44,206 nt of DNA from DASQWP01 sp050697555 (GCA_050697555.1 JBOHAD010000012.1:1-44206); one strand, 5' to 3'. Positions 8,676 to 17,621 are shown, counted from the stretch's first letter. The notes: a model not told the origin generated them from the sequence alone. Made by a program: numbers and translations.

Positions 8676-11368
8676 TCGCGCACCCACGACTGCAGGGTGT
8701 TCGCGCCTGCGCGGTGGTACATGAAGCGGACGTACTCGCCCTCGTCCATCTCGGACGCGGCAAAGTCGATGTCGGGGAACCCGTCGATGTTCGAGCTGGT
8801 CGGGAGGTCGGCGTGGTCGACCGTGCCGTCCCCGTCCACGTCGGTCCACAGATTTCCGTCCCCGTCGATGTCGGTCCAGTCGTAGGTCAAGAGGCGCCAC
8901 GCCTGGTCAGCCTCGTAGTCCTCGTTGCCGTCGAACTGCTCGTACGGGAAGTTGAGCCGCACGACCATGACGTCCGTGTCGGGACGCGCCTCGACCATGT
9001 CGGTGATGTCCATGAGGTAGTCGGGTGCGTTGAAGTTGAACGGGCTCTCGCCCGTGACGGGCGAGCTCTGGAAGTCGAGCGTCACACTGTCCGTCCGCAC
9101 GAGCTGGCGATCGGACACGGAGTACGTGCCGCCGCCGTCGATGGTGAACGTCTGCGAGTCGCTCTGACCGGGTGCCATCACGTGCGTGAAGACGTCCCAC
9201 TCCTCACCCCGGTAGTCGCCCACGCGCCAGGCATCGGGCGAGACGGAGCCGCCGGAGGAGGCGATCTCGACCGCGCGGCCCGCGTCGACCGAGCCCGAGC
9301 CCTGGATCCACGAGTCGTAGCCGAGGTCCTCGGACGAGGACTTGAGGATCTCGCGGGCCTTGAACTGGAAGCCCTCGGGCACCGAGCCTCCGTGGGCGTC
9401 CCGGTAGGCCTCGTAGACGAGCAGCGTCGCCGCGCCGGCGACGGGCGCCGAACGGCTCGTGCCGCCCCACGTCGTCCACGCGAAGCGGCCGTCACCGATC
9501 GCATTCAGCGTCACGTCCCCGGCCGAGAACGCGCCGTCGGCGACGACGTCGACGCCGTTGGCGCCGGTCGCTCCCGGCCCGCGGTTCGACCACACCATCA
9601 CGTCGTCGTCGACGATCTGGCTCGCGCGGTCGATCGAGTCCCAGCCGGTGCCACCGAACTGCGTCGAGGCGCCCACCCCGATGCCCGTGTACGGCGACGG
9701 AGGCGCCGTCGTGCCGAAGCCCGGAGCGCCGTTGCCGGTGGAGAAGAGCGCCGTCGTCGAGCCGTCGAAGGCGGTGTGCCAGATGGCGGCCTCCTGGCTG
9801 GCGGCGTCGAAGCCGTCGTTGTCGACGTCGGAGCTCCCGTAGGAGTTGGTGGTCACGTCGATCCCCGCCCGGTTCGTCAGGAAATACGCGAACTGGGTGG
9901 AGAAGTCGAACGAGAAATAGATGTCGCCGAACGGCGCGAGCTCGGACTTCGGCGCCCCGCCGATGACGGCGCCCGGATACGTGCCGCCGCCGTCGCAGGG
10001 CTCGGCGCCCGGCGCCCCGGCGAGGTCGGAGAAGCAGGGCGCGAGACCGTTGATGACGCCCTGACCGACGACGTTCCCCGCGGTCAGGGTGCCGTGGCCG
10101 CCGATGGCGGGGTCGTAGTCGCCGTTCCAGGCGAGGATCTCGCCCGGCTCGGGGACGATCTCCACACCGAACGCGTCGAGGCCCCCAGGGACCGGCGTCT
10201 CGCCGTCCGAAATGTAGTAGAGGAGCCCACCGGAGAGATCGGTGTACCCGTCGCCGTTGAGATCGCGATACGAGACGGGCGACTTCCTGTTCACGGGCTT
10301 TTCGTCCGCGAACGAGTAGTCGTTGTCGAGGTCGACGTAGACCTCGTCGTACTGGCCCGGCCGCTTCGAGGGGACGACGAGGAACGCAGGCCGCTCTTCG
10401 TAGAGGAGGAGCGTCCAGTCGTCGGGGTGGCTCCCTATGCGAACGGTGTTCCCCCGCACCCAGTTGCGCGGGAACGTGTAGACGTGCTCGACCTTTCCGT
10501 CCGGCGCGGCGAAGTTCCGCGCCGGCCCCGTGCGGGTCGCGAACGTCACCTCTGCGAGGCCGCGACGGACGCGCTCGATCCGCTTCTCCTCCGTCCGCGT
10601 GTACCAGCTCAGGCCCTGGTCGACGAAGTCCGGAGCGACGAGCCAGATGAGCGTCCCGTACGGGTCGTAGGCCTCGGGCCAGCCGTTCTGTCCCGTCCTC
10701 CACGTGCCAATCAGGTCGGGGTGGCCCCAGTCCGTGCCGCCGTCGAGGACGGCGCCGACGGTGCCCTTGCCTGTGTAGCCGGCGCGCCAGGCCTCGGCGA
10801 AGTCGTGCGTCTTCGCATCGAGGATCTCGAGCTTCTTCAGGTCCTCGAAGTTCGACTTCGCAAGCTTCCCGGATTTCCCGTGTCCAACCTCCTTGGCCTT
10901 CTTCCTCTCGATCGCAGCCCGCATCTCTGCGACGTCGGGCAGCTGTCCGACCTCGGGATCGGGAATCCCGAGCGGCCTGCCCGTCCGGCGAAGCTCGACC
11001 GGGCCGACCGAGACGACGCCTTTCGTCGTGGCGAGCTTGCCGAGCTCCTGCACGCGGATCGTGCCGACGACGAGCGACGCGCCGCCGCCGGCACGGGCGA
11101 CGTGCGCGCCGTCGAGGAGCCTCTGCGCGGGCGCCGGGTTGCCTCGCACCGTGACGAAGACGGGAACCCGCGCCGTGGAACCGGCCTCGACCTTCTGCTG
11201 AAGCTTCGGGTGGAGCCGCTCGTTGGCAGCGCTGGACCTGGAATTGACCTCGACCGGCTTCTTGCCCGCCTTGCCGGGAGCACTTGGAGCGGCTGCCGGC
11301 AGCAGGAGGAGGGCGGCGAGACTGACGGCCGCGAGAAGACGGCGGCTCGAGAGACGGCGTGTGCGCAT
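8666..11368 (-). CDS. Subtilisin-like (S8) secreted protease, 5' part with catalytic domain
   Basis: The product starts with a signal peptide (basic residues, then LLAAVSLAALLLLPAAAPSA) and a propeptide-like region. The S8 triad is complete: Asp209 (AVLDGGTDWGHPDL), His425 (GGHGTLTAG) and Ser638 (GGTSRSAPVAGAATLL). The Asp-His distance (about 216 residues) is large, so the catalytic domain carries an insert; within it, DLNGDGYTDL looks like a calcium loop, and later DIDGDGNLW and DVDGDGTVDHAD repeat the dockerin-like pattern. An SD (GGGGAG) precedes ATG 11368 and a good promoter lies at 11437-11466. In-phase coding stops making sense at about 8666-8675; as assembled the frame runs on to a stop at 8258 with nonsense sequence. 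Joined to the 3' part the enzyme would have about 1,370 residues. Confidence 0.9.
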
Positions 11369-11436
11369 GGAGACTCTCCCCTGTCGATTCCCCAGGCAGA
11401 GAGCCTCGCCCGGGCGAGCTCCCTGGCAAACGTGCG

Positions 11437-11466
11437 TACTAATTCACGTGGAGGCCACTCTGTCAA
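11437..11466 (-). promoter_or_regulatory. Promoter of the subtilase gene (TTGACA-N18-TTAGTA)
   Basis: A perfect TTGACA (11466-11461 on the minus strand) is followed after 18 bp by TTAGTA (11442-11437), or TAGTAC with a 19-bp spacer. It predicts a leader of about 60 nt ending in GGGGAG before ATG 11368. It is the best sigma-70-type match I found in the window. The spacer includes the palindrome CACGTG. Confidence 0.55.
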
Positions 11467-11482
11467 GCGGCGCGCGATGTAT

Positions 11483-12805
11483 CTAGCCGTGCGGGCGGGC
11501 CATGGCCCGGTAGTCGAGCGCCTCGTCGAGAACACCTTCCTCGACGCCGGCTTCGCGCGCCACCTCGCGGAGGGGTCGGCCCGAACGCGCCGCCTCCTGC
11601 ACGATCTCGGTCGCGCGGTCGTAGCCGATGTGGGGATTGAGCGCCGTGGCCGCCGAGAGCGTCAGCTCGGCGTAGCGCTCGCACGTCTCCCGGTTCGCCT
11701 CGATTCCGTCGACGCACCTCTCCGCGAAGAGCCGCGAGGCGCTCGCCAAGAATCGGATGGAGCCCAGGAGGTTGCGCGCCATCAGCGGGACGAAGACGTT
11801 GAGCTCGAAGTGGCCCTGCAGCCCGCCGACCGTGATCGCGGCATCGTTTCCGACCACCTGCGCGGCCACCTGGGTCACGACCTCGGGGAGGACCGGGTTC
11901 ACCTTGCCCGGCATCATCGAGCTGCCCTTCTGGAGCTCGGGGAGGGCGATCTCAGCGAGGCCGGCGCGAGGGCCCGAGCCCATGAGGCGGACGTCGTTGG
12001 CGATCTTCGTCAGCGAGACGGCCGCGGTCTTGAGGGCGCCGGAGGCCTCGACCAGGGCGTCGCGCGCGGCCTGGGCCTCGAAGGGGTCGGCCGGCGCCGA
12101 GATCGCGAGCCCGGTCTCCTCCGAGAGGCGACGCCGCACCCGTTCTGCGAACTCAGGATGGGTGTTCAGGCCGGTGCCCGTGGCCGTGCCTCCGAGCGGT
12201 ATCTGGCCGAGGCGCCCGAGCGTCCCTTCGACGCGCGCGATTCCCTGGCGCACCTGGGCCGCGTAGCCGCCGAACTCTTGCCCCAGCGTCACTGGGACCG
12301 CGTCCATCAGGTGAGTCCGGCCGGACTTGACGACGTCGTCGAACTCCCGCGCCTTGCGCTCGAGCGACTCCGCGAGGGTGGTCAGAGCCGGCACCAGGTC
12401 GTTCACCAGCTCGTCGAGCGCGGCCAGGTGCACCGCGGAAGGGAAGACATCGTTCGACGACTGGCCCATGTTCACGTCGTCGTTCGGGTGCACGTCCTCG
12501 CCGGCCAGCGAGGCGACGACCTCGTTCGCGTTCATGTTCGACGAGGTCCCCGACCCGGTCTGGAAGACGTCGACGGGGAACTGGTCGTCGAACTCACCAG
12601 CCGCGACGCGGTCGGCCGCGGCGGCGATCCGCTCAGCCTTCTCGGCGTCGAGGAGCCCGAGCTCCGCGTTCGCGCGCGCGGCGGCCGCCTTCAGACGGCC
12701 GAGCCAGCGTGCGACGGAGACGGGAATCGGCTCCCCGGAGACCGGGAAGTTCTCGACCGCCTTGCGCGTCTCGCCGCCCCAGAGCTCACATGTCTCCGCC
12801 CGCAC
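11483..12805 (-). CDS. fumC: Class II fumarate hydratase FumC
   Basis: FumC interconverts fumarate and malate in the TCA cycle without a metal or Fe-S cluster. The 440-residue length is a little below the usual 460. The superfamily signature GSSMMPGKVNP is present, as are LWGGETRKAVENFPVSG at the N-terminus, QTGSGTSSNMNANEV, SGRTHLMDAVPVTLGQEFGG and the HLA-like NMGQSSNDVFPSA. I chose GTG 12805 because the family N-terminus begins there; the open frame reaches further up to 12928, across the vapB gene. There is no Shine-Dalgarno, but TAGACT (12821-12816) ends 10 nt before the start, so a near-leaderless mRNA is likely. It is transcribed divergently from vapBC with about 60 bp between starts. 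Confidence 0.95.
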   Translation of the reverse strand: MRAETCELWGGETRKAVENFPVSGEPIPVSVARWLGRLKAAAARANAELGLLDAEKAERIAAAADRVAAGEFDDQFPVDVFQTGSGTSSNMNANEVVASLAGEDVHPNDDVNMGQSSNDVFPSAVHLAALDELVNDLVPALTTLAESLERKAREFDDVVKSGRTHLMDAVPVTLGQEFGGYAAQVRQGIARVEGTLGRLGQIPLGGTATGTGLNTHPEFAERVRRRLSEETGLAISAPADPFEAQAARDALVEASGALKTAAVSLTKIANDVRLMGSGPRAGLAEIALPELQKGSSMMPGKVNPVLPEVVTQVAAQVVGNDAAITVGGLQGHFELNVFVPLMARNLLGSIRFLASASRLFAERCVDGIEANRETCERYAELTLSAATALNPHIGYDRATEIVQEAARSGRPLREVAREAGVEEGVLDEALDYRAMARPHG

Positions 12806-12815
12806 AATGACCGCA

Positions 12816-12821
12816 AGTCTA
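12816..12821 (-). promoter_or_regulatory. Candidate -10 (TAGACT) for fumC
   Basis: On the minus strand TAGACT ends 10 nt before GTG 12805, and there is no ribosome-binding sequence in between. The transcript would carry only a few untranslated bases. No clear -35 is visible. Confidence 0.35.
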
Positions 12822-12852
12822 GTCGCGGCTGCCTGCTCGGCCGATCGTGTGC

Positions 12853-12858
12853 TAAGTT
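12853..12858 (+). promoter_or_regulatory. Extended -10 (TGC-TAAGTT) for vapBC, probably leaderless
   Basis: TAAGTT preceded by TGC ends 6 nt before GTG 12865, so transcription should begin at or next to that start codon. No Shine-Dalgarno is present. The following GTGTGTGTGCGTGTACAC stretch over the start region is partly palindromic (GTGTACAC) and could be the operator bound by the RHH antitoxin; that is an inference. Confidence 0.45.
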
Positions 12859-12864
12859 GTGTGT

Positions 12865-13104
12865 GTGCGTGTACACATAAACCTGAGCGACGATCTCGTC
12901 GCAGCCCTAGACAGGCGAGTCGGACCACGCCGACGCAGCGCCTTCATCGCGACCGCGGTACGCGAGGCGCTCGAGAACGACCGCCGCTGGGAGCTCATCG
13001 ATTCGGCGTTCGGCTCGATTCCGGAGGACGGTCACGAATGGGACGAGGATCCGGCCGCCTGGGTCCGGGCACAGCGCCGTCGCGACGAGCGCAGGGTGGG
13101 ATAG
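12865..13104 (+). CDS. Ribbon-helix-helix antitoxin (VapB-type)
   Basis: The 79-residue protein begins with a ribbon-helix-helix domain: the strand VHINLSDDLVAALD followed by the two helices through RRSAFIATAVREALEN. The acidic/aromatic tail (HEWDEDPAAWVRAQ) is the part expected to cover the toxin active site. Such antitoxins bind their own promoter and neutralise the adjacent PIN toxin. GTG 12865 was chosen because the -10 hexamer lies 6 nt upstream and the protein then starts MRVHINLS; GTG 12859 would add two residues. The stop codon overlaps the toxin start by one base, as in most VapBC pairs. Confidence 0.85.
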   Translation: MRVHINLSDDLVAALDRRVGPRRRSAFIATAVREALENDRRWELIDSAFGSIPEDGHEWDEDPAAWVRAQRRRDERRVG

Positions 13105-13499
13105 TGGCCGCCTTGCTCCTCGACACTACCGTGATCATCGACTTCCTTCGCGGTCGCGACCAGGCTCGTCGTCGCTTGAACGACGCCAAGTCGGCGGGAG
13201 ACACGGCATACACGTGTGCCATCAACGTCGAGGAAGTCGTGCGCGGACTTCGGCCAGAGGAAGAGGAACGGGCACGTGCGCTCTTCGCAGGGCTCCGAAC
13301 GGCTCCCCTCGGGACAGTCGAGGGGTGGCAGGCGGGTGAGTGGCGGCGCGACCACGCGGCCCGCGGTCGGACCCTGGCCCAGGCGGACTGCCTTGTAGCG
13401 GCCTCTGCCCTCGCGATCCGCGCACGACTTGCAACGGGCAACCCGAAGGACTTTCCCTACGCCGAGCTCACCGTGGAGCACTGGCCGGTCGGAGCCTGA
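13104..13499 (+). CDS. PIN-domain ribonuclease toxin VapC
   Basis: The 131-residue protein is a typical PIN RNase toxin. The metal-binding acids are visible: Asp7 in LLLDTTVIIDFLRG, Glu43 or Glu44 in INVEEVVRGL, and Asp95 in LAQADCLVAASALA, followed by LATGNPKDF, the usual C-terminal signature. VapC toxins cleave tRNA or rRNA at specific sites; the target here cannot be predicted. The GTG start shares its G with the antitoxin TAG stop, so translation is coupled. It ends 8 bp from the convergent end of the ABC permease gene. All catalytic residues are intact, so the pair looks active. Confidence 0.9.
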   Translation: MAALLLDTTVIIDFLRGRDQARRRLNDAKSAGDTAYTCAINVEEVVRGLRPEEEERARALFAGLRTAPLGTVEGWQAGEWRRDHAARGRTLAQADCLVAASALAIRARLATGNPKDFPYAELTVEHWPVGA

Positions 13500-13507
13500 G
13501 AGAAGCG

Positions 13508-14404
13508 CTAGAGCGAGAACCCCCGCCGCCAGCGGCGCAGGATCTGCCATTGGGCGAGCACGACGAGCAGGGTCAAGGCGAGCATCGTCAGGGTCGCCGC
13601 AGCCGCGTAGCCGTAGCGCAGGTACTCGAAGGCGTTGCGGTAGACGAACAGCGGCAGGTACGTGGTCGAGTACGGAGGCGGGCCGCCTTCTGTGACGACC
13701 AGCGCCGGGACGAAGCTGAACTGGAAGCTGAAGATCGTGTCCCGCAGGGTCAGCAGAGCGAGCACCGGCGCCATCAGCGGAAGGGTGATGCGCCAGAAGA
13801 CGACCTCGGGCGGCGCGCCCTCGACCGCCGCGAGCTCGTAGAGCTCTCCGGGGAGGCTCTGCCGCGTGACGAGAAGGACGACGAACCCCTCGCCGATCAC
13901 GAACAGGCTCATGAGCACGATCCCTGCGCGCGCGTCGTTCGGATGCGTCAGCCACTGGGGCGGCTGGCGGCCGAGGATCGTCGACCCGTCCTCTCCGCCG
14001 AGACGGAGGAGCAGGTTGATCGGCCCGTAGAGCGGGTTCAGGAGCCAGAGCCAGAGGAGCCCGTACGCCAGCTCGGGCACGACGGTTGGCAGCGCCGTCG
14101 CCGTGCGCGCCGTCCCGGCGCCGCGAAAGCGCCTGTGGAGGAGGAGCGCCAGCCCGAGCGCCGCAGCGATCCGCAGCGGCACTGCGACGGCGGCGAAGAC
14201 GAGGGAGTTCACGAGCGCGATCCGGAAGACCTCGTCGCCGAAGAGCTCCCGGAAGTTTCCGAGCCCGACGAACTCCGGCGAGCCGATGAGGTCGTACTCC
14301 GCGAAGGCGAGCGCGAGCGTGACGGCCGCGGGGAGGGCAACGAGCGCGACGAGCCCGAACACGTAGGGGGCGAGCATGAGGGCGAGCTGGCGGCGCTCGG
14401 TCAC
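13508..14404 (-). CDS. Sugar ABC transporter permease (MalF/UgpA type)
   Basis: One of the two inner-membrane permeases of a CUT1-type carbohydrate importer (298 residues, about six membrane segments, the first at residues 8-32). The cytoplasmic EAA loop that contacts the ATPase is seen in ELAAVEGAPPEVVFWRITLP. It is the last gene of the operon. Its GTG start overlaps the ATPase stop by 4 bp (14401-14404). The long periplasmic P2 loop of enterobacterial MalF is missing, as usual for this family outside the enterics. The substrate is unknown. Confidence 0.9.
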   Translation of the reverse strand: MTERRQLALMLAPYVFGLVALVALPAAVTLALAFAEYDLIGSPEFVGLGNFRELFGDEVFRIALVNSLVFAAVAVPLRIAAALGLALLLHRRFRGAGTARTATALPTVVPELAYGLLWLWLLNPLYGPINLLLRLGGEDGSTILGRQPPQWLTHPNDARAGIVLMSLFVIGEGFVVLLVTRQSLPGELYELAAVEGAPPEVVFWRITLPLMAPVLALLTLRDTIFSFQFSFVPALVVTEGGPPPYSTTYLPLFVYRNAFEYLRYGYAAAATLTMLALTLLVVLAQWQILRRWRRGFSL

Positions 14405-15423
14405 GTCCAGGACACTCGCTCCCCGGTCTCCGCGTCGAAGACGTGGACGTCCTCGCGGCGCACGGCCACTCGAACCTCGTCGCCGGGCGCCGGCCGCTCG
14501 GCGGCGTCCACGCGCGCCGCCAGCTCCTCACCGCCGGCGAGCCGGAGTCGGAGATAGGCCTCGCTCCCCACGGGCTCGACGAGGACGACCTGCGCCGCCA
14601 CTCCCTCGCGGTCGAGCCGGACGTGCTCGGGCCGAACGCCGATCTCGAGCGCCCGTCCCGCCGGAACCCCGGGCACGCGCAGCGGTCCCCCGGCAGGGAG
14701 GAGGTTCATCGGTGGGCTACCGACGAAGCGTGCTACGAAGCGGTTCCGCGGCGCCCGCCAGACCTCGTCGGGCGTCCCGACCTGCTGCACCGAGCCCTCC
14801 CGGAGGACGGCCACGCGGTCGCCGAGCGTGAACGCCTCCACCTGGTCGTGCGTAACGTACACGGTGGTTGCGCCGACCCGCCGCTGGAGCTGCTTGACCT
14901 CGGCCCGCATCTGCGTCCGCAGCTCGAGGTCGAGGTTCGAGAGCGGCTCGTCCAGCAGGAAGGCGTCCGGCTCGCGCACGATCGCCCGTGCGAGCGCAAC
15001 GCGCTGGCGCTCGCCGCCGGAGAGCTCCGCGGGCCGCCGCTCCAGCAGGTCCTCGCAGCCGACGAGCTCGGCCGCCTCGCGCACGCGCTCACGTGCCTGG
15101 GCCTTCGGGACCTCGCGCACGACGAGGCCGAAGCCGATGTTCTCGGCCACGGTCATGTGGGGGAAGAGCGCGTAGCTCTGAAAGACCATGGAGACGTTTC
15201 GGCGCCCGGGCGGAATCTCGGTGACGTCGCGGCCGCCGAGCTCGACCCGGCCCTCCGTCGGACGCTCGAGCCCGGCGATGACGCGGAGGAGCGTCGACTT
15301 GCCGCAGCCGGAGGGCCCGAGCACGGCCAGCAGCTCGCCGTCGGCGAGCTCGAGGTCGACGCCCGCAAGCGCCTCCACCGCCCCGAAGTCCTTGCAGACA
15401 CCGCGAAGGACGAGCGACGCCAT
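14401..15423 (-). CDS. ABC transporter ATP-binding protein (MalK/UgpC family)
   Basis: The 340-residue ATPase drives the sugar importer. Walker A is GPSGCGKST at 36-44; the Q-loop is VFQSYALFPHMTV; the ABC signature is LSGGERQRVALARAI; Walker B is DAFLLDEPLSNLD; and the switch His is in YVTHDQVEAFTLG. After about residue 235 it has the TOBE/OB regulatory extension of MalK-like proteins (EIGVRPEHVRL). ATG 15423 is 5 bp after the binding-protein stop. Having its own ATPase makes the operon self-sufficient, unlike many actinobacterial sugar importers that rely on a shared MsiK. Confidence 0.93.
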   Translation of the reverse strand: MASLVLRGVCKDFGAVEALAGVDLELADGELLAVLGPSGCGKSTLLRVIAGLERPTEGRVELGGRDVTEIPPGRRNVSMVFQSYALFPHMTVAENIGFGLVVREVPKAQARERVREAAELVGCEDLLERRPAELSGGERQRVALARAIVREPDAFLLDEPLSNLDLELRTQMRAEVKQLQRRVGATTVYVTHDQVEAFTLGDRVAVLREGSVQQVGTPDEVWRAPRNRFVARFVGSPPMNLLPAGGPLRVPGVPAGRALEIGVRPEHVRLDREGVAAQVVLVEPVGSEAYLRLRLAGGEELAARVDAAERPAPGDEVRVAVRREDVHVFDAETGERVSWT

Positions 15424-15428
15424 CAGTC

Positions 15429-16727
15429 TTACGCTCGGGCGAAGAGCGGGCGCGTGACTCGGTCGACCTCGCGGGCGACCTCCTCCGGGGACTGGCCCAG
15501 ATACATCCCGTTCTCGAGGATCCCCGCGGCAGCGTCCTCGATCTCCGGCCACGTCGAGATCGAGGGCACCCTGCGGATGTGCTCGATCCCGTCGAGGAAG
15601 ACGTGCGAGCTCCTTGGAGGCAGCTCGGAATCGAGGAAGTCTCGCGAGCGTGACACCTCGATCAGCGACGGCACCGTCCGGCCGGTGCGGGCGATGATCC
15701 GCTGCCCCTCGGCGCTGTTGGCGAACTCGACGAAGCGCCACGTCTCGTCCTTCTTGTCGGAAGCCCGCGTCATGCAGTAGGCGTCGGAGTGGAGGATCCC
15801 GGCCGGCTCCCGATGGATCGGCAGCGGCGCGACGTCCCATTCGAAGTCCTCGATCGTCCGGAACGCCGTCGTCGAGCGGCGCGAGGAGAGGAGCATCGCG
15901 AGGCGCCCGTTGGCGAAGCGCGACTCGTCGTCCTCGGCCTCCACCTCGAGGTCGCTCGGGACGACGCCATACGCGACCCGCAGGGCGAAGAACTCCCGGA
16001 GCGCGGCGAGCGACTCTGGAGACTCGAGCGTGAAGCGCGTCGGACGCTCGGGGTCGTCCACGACCTCGCCGCCGTTCGACCAGACGAAGGGCGCGATCCG
16101 GATCACGCTCGGCTCCACACCGAGCCCGTAGATCGCCGCGGTCACTCCACCCGTGTCCGGATCGCCGGCGCGAAGGGAGTTCCCCTGCTCGTCGAGCGTG
16201 AGGGCGCTCGCGGTCGCGAGCATGTCGTTCCACGTCCAGCCGGGTTCCGGCCTCTCGACGCCCTGGCGCTCGAAGAGATCGACGTTGTAGTAGACGACGA
16301 GGCTGGACACATTCTGCGGCAGGCAGGTGAGGACGCCCTCCCAGCGGAAGGCGTCGAGCGCGACGTCGTAGAAGTCCTCCTGCTCGAACGCGTCGGAGGC
16401 CTCGACGCGCGCTTCGACCGGCTCGAGGACGCCTCGCGCGGCGAACTGGCCGTAGTAGCGGTAGTTGAGGAGGAAGACGTCCGGCGGGGAGCCTCCCGCG
16501 AAGGAAGTGGAGAGGCGGGCGATGAGGTCGGTGCGGTCGCTCGCCTCGACGAGGTCTACCTCGAGGTCCGGCTCCTCGCGCGCGAAGGCGACGAGGAGGT
16601 CCCGGTAGGCCTGGATCTCCTCGGGATCGCCGAAGACGAGGAAGCGGACCTCCCCGCCCGAGCCGCCGGAGCCGGCGCAGCCGGCGAGCCCGACGGCGAG
16701 GAGCAGCAGCGTCAGCGCCCGAGCCAC
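15429..16727 (-). CDS. Sugar ABC transporter substrate-binding lipoprotein (family 1)
   Basis: The 432-residue extracellular solute-binding protein is anchored by a lipid: signal sequence ALTLLLLAVGLAGC with Cys17 in a good lipobox, then a Gly/Ser linker. The mature part has the family-1 pattern: FLVFGDPEEIQAYRDLLVAF, PDVFLLNYRYYGQFAARGVL, LPQNVSSLVVYYNVDLF and FANGRLAMLLSSRR. GTG 16727 was chosen because it starts the signal peptide; it overlaps the end of the first permease gene by 16 bp. The LPQN and VVYYN segments indicate an oligosaccharide or sugar-phosphate type ligand, but the ligand is not determined. Confidence 0.9.
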   Translation of the reverse strand: MARALTLLLLAVGLAGCAGSGGSGGEVRFLVFGDPEEIQAYRDLLVAFAREEPDLEVDLVEASDRTDLIARLSTSFAGGSPPDVFLLNYRYYGQFAARGVLEPVEARVEASDAFEQEDFYDVALDAFRWEGVLTCLPQNVSSLVVYYNVDLFERQGVERPEPGWTWNDMLATASALTLDEQGNSLRAGDPDTGGVTAAIYGLGVEPSVIRIAPFVWSNGGEVVDDPERPTRFTLESPESLAALREFFALRVAYGVVPSDLEVEAEDDESRFANGRLAMLLSSRRSTTAFRTIEDFEWDVAPLPIHREPAGILHSDAYCMTRASDKKDETWRFVEFANSAEGQRIIARTGRTVPSLIEVSRSRDFLDSELPPRSSHVFLDGIEHIRRVPSISTWPEIEDAAAGILENGMYLGQSPEEVAREVDRVTRPLFARA

Positions 16728-17545
16728 CCGGCCCCCCGGTATTCCTGGAGGAAGAAGCGCTGCGCGACGAGGAAGACGGCGACGACCGGCGCAGTCGCCA
16801 CGACCGAGCCGGCGAGGAGCAGCGGGTAGTTCGTCCTGTCGAGCTGGGCGAGAGAGCGGAGGCCGAGCGGCAGCGTGTAGAGATCGGGGTCGAAGAGGTA
16901 GACGAGCGGGTCGAGGAAGTTGCCCCAGGAGACGACGAATGCGAGAAGGCCGACGCCGACTGTGACAGGGCGCACGAGCGGCATCGCCACGCGCCGCCAG
17001 ATGGTGAGCGGCGTCATTCCCTCCAGCCGGCAGGCCTCGTACAGCTCCGTCGGCAGCCGGCGGAACGCCCACGCGTACACGAGGACGTAGAGGGGCGAGG
17101 TGGCGAGCAGCGCCGGCGCCACGAGCGGGACGTACGTGTCCGTGAGGCCGAGCGCGCGAAAGAGGGCGAAACGGGGAACGAGCAGCGCCGTCAGGGGCAC
17201 CATGAGGGCGACGAAGGACGAGGCCACCAGCACGGCCGCCCACCGGCGGGGCAGGCGGCTGACCGCGAAGCCCGCCCACGCGGCGACGAGCACGGAGAGC
17301 GGCACCACGAGCGCGGCGACGAGCAGCGAGTTGAGCGTGTAGCGCCCGAGGGCGACGAGCTCGAGCGCGCGCGTGTAGTTCCCGAAGGCGAGCGGGTCCG
17401 GCACGAGCTCGGGCGTGCGCGGCGGAGGCTCGCCCGCCCGGCGGAGCGAGCCGGAGAGCATGAACACGAGCGGCAGCCCGAAGACGGCCGTGACTACGCC
17501 CGCGACGACGGCGCGCCACGTCCCGGCGAAGCGCGATTCCTCCAT
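16712..17545 (-). CDS. Sugar ABC transporter permease (MalG/UgpE type)
   Basis: First gene of the importer operon, 277 residues, about six membrane segments (the first at 12-32). The EAA loop is YEACRLEGMTPLTIWRRVAMPL. The gene order permease-binding protein-ATPase-permease is unusual for CUT1 systems, where the two permease genes mostly lie side by side. The 76 bp upstream hold the hairpin of the next gene and a TAGAGT (17563-17558) that could be a weak -10; no -35 is obvious. The operon lies next to a secreted propeller protein, so a link to extracellular polymer use is possible but unproven. Confidence 0.9.
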   Translation of the reverse strand: MEESRFAGTWRAVVAGVVTAVFGLPLVFMLSGSLRRAGEPPPRTPELVPDPLAFGNYTRALELVALGRYTLNSLLVAALVVPLSVLVAAWAGFAVSRLPRRWAAVLVASSFVALMVPLTALLVPRFALFRALGLTDTYVPLVAPALLATSPLYVLVYAWAFRRLPTELYEACRLEGMTPLTIWRRVAMPLVRPVTVGVGLLAFVVSWGNFLDPLVYLFDPDLYTLPLGLRSLAQLDRTNYPLLLAGSVVATAPVVAVFLVAQRFFLQEYRGAGWLGR

Positions 17546-17581
17546 TGGGAGGCGCGAACTCTAGAGAGAGGAAGAGGGAGG

Positions 17582-17611
17582 GGGAGGGGCCGCCGCCAAG
17601 CGGCCCCTCCC
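17582..17611. terminator. Hairpin after the large BNR gene (12-bp stem), family member 3
   Basis: A perfect 12-bp stem, 17582-17593 with 17600-17611, has the loop CGCCAA and the same GGGGCCGC/GCGGCCCC core as the hairpins at 4898 and 7208. It is 10 bp after the stop of the minus-strand BNR gene and just before the importer operon. No T tract follows. Confidence 0.62.
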
Positions 17612-17621
17612 TCGATGGGGC

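Noticed and set aside
8664..8676. Programmed ribosomal frameshifting in the subtilase
   Set aside because: No slippery heptamer or downstream pseudoknot pattern is apparent; a sequence error or mutation in a GC palindrome is simpler.
8714..12880. A continuous open frame of nearly 1,400 codons on the plus strand, antisense to the subtilase and fumC
   Set aside because: It is Arg/Val/Asp-rich mirror sequence produced by GC-rich third positions of genuine minus-strand genes; no domain or start signal.
12327..13103. Long N-terminal extension of the VapC frame
   Set aside because: It is antisense to fumC and overlaps vapB in another frame; the PIN domain starts at GTG 13104.
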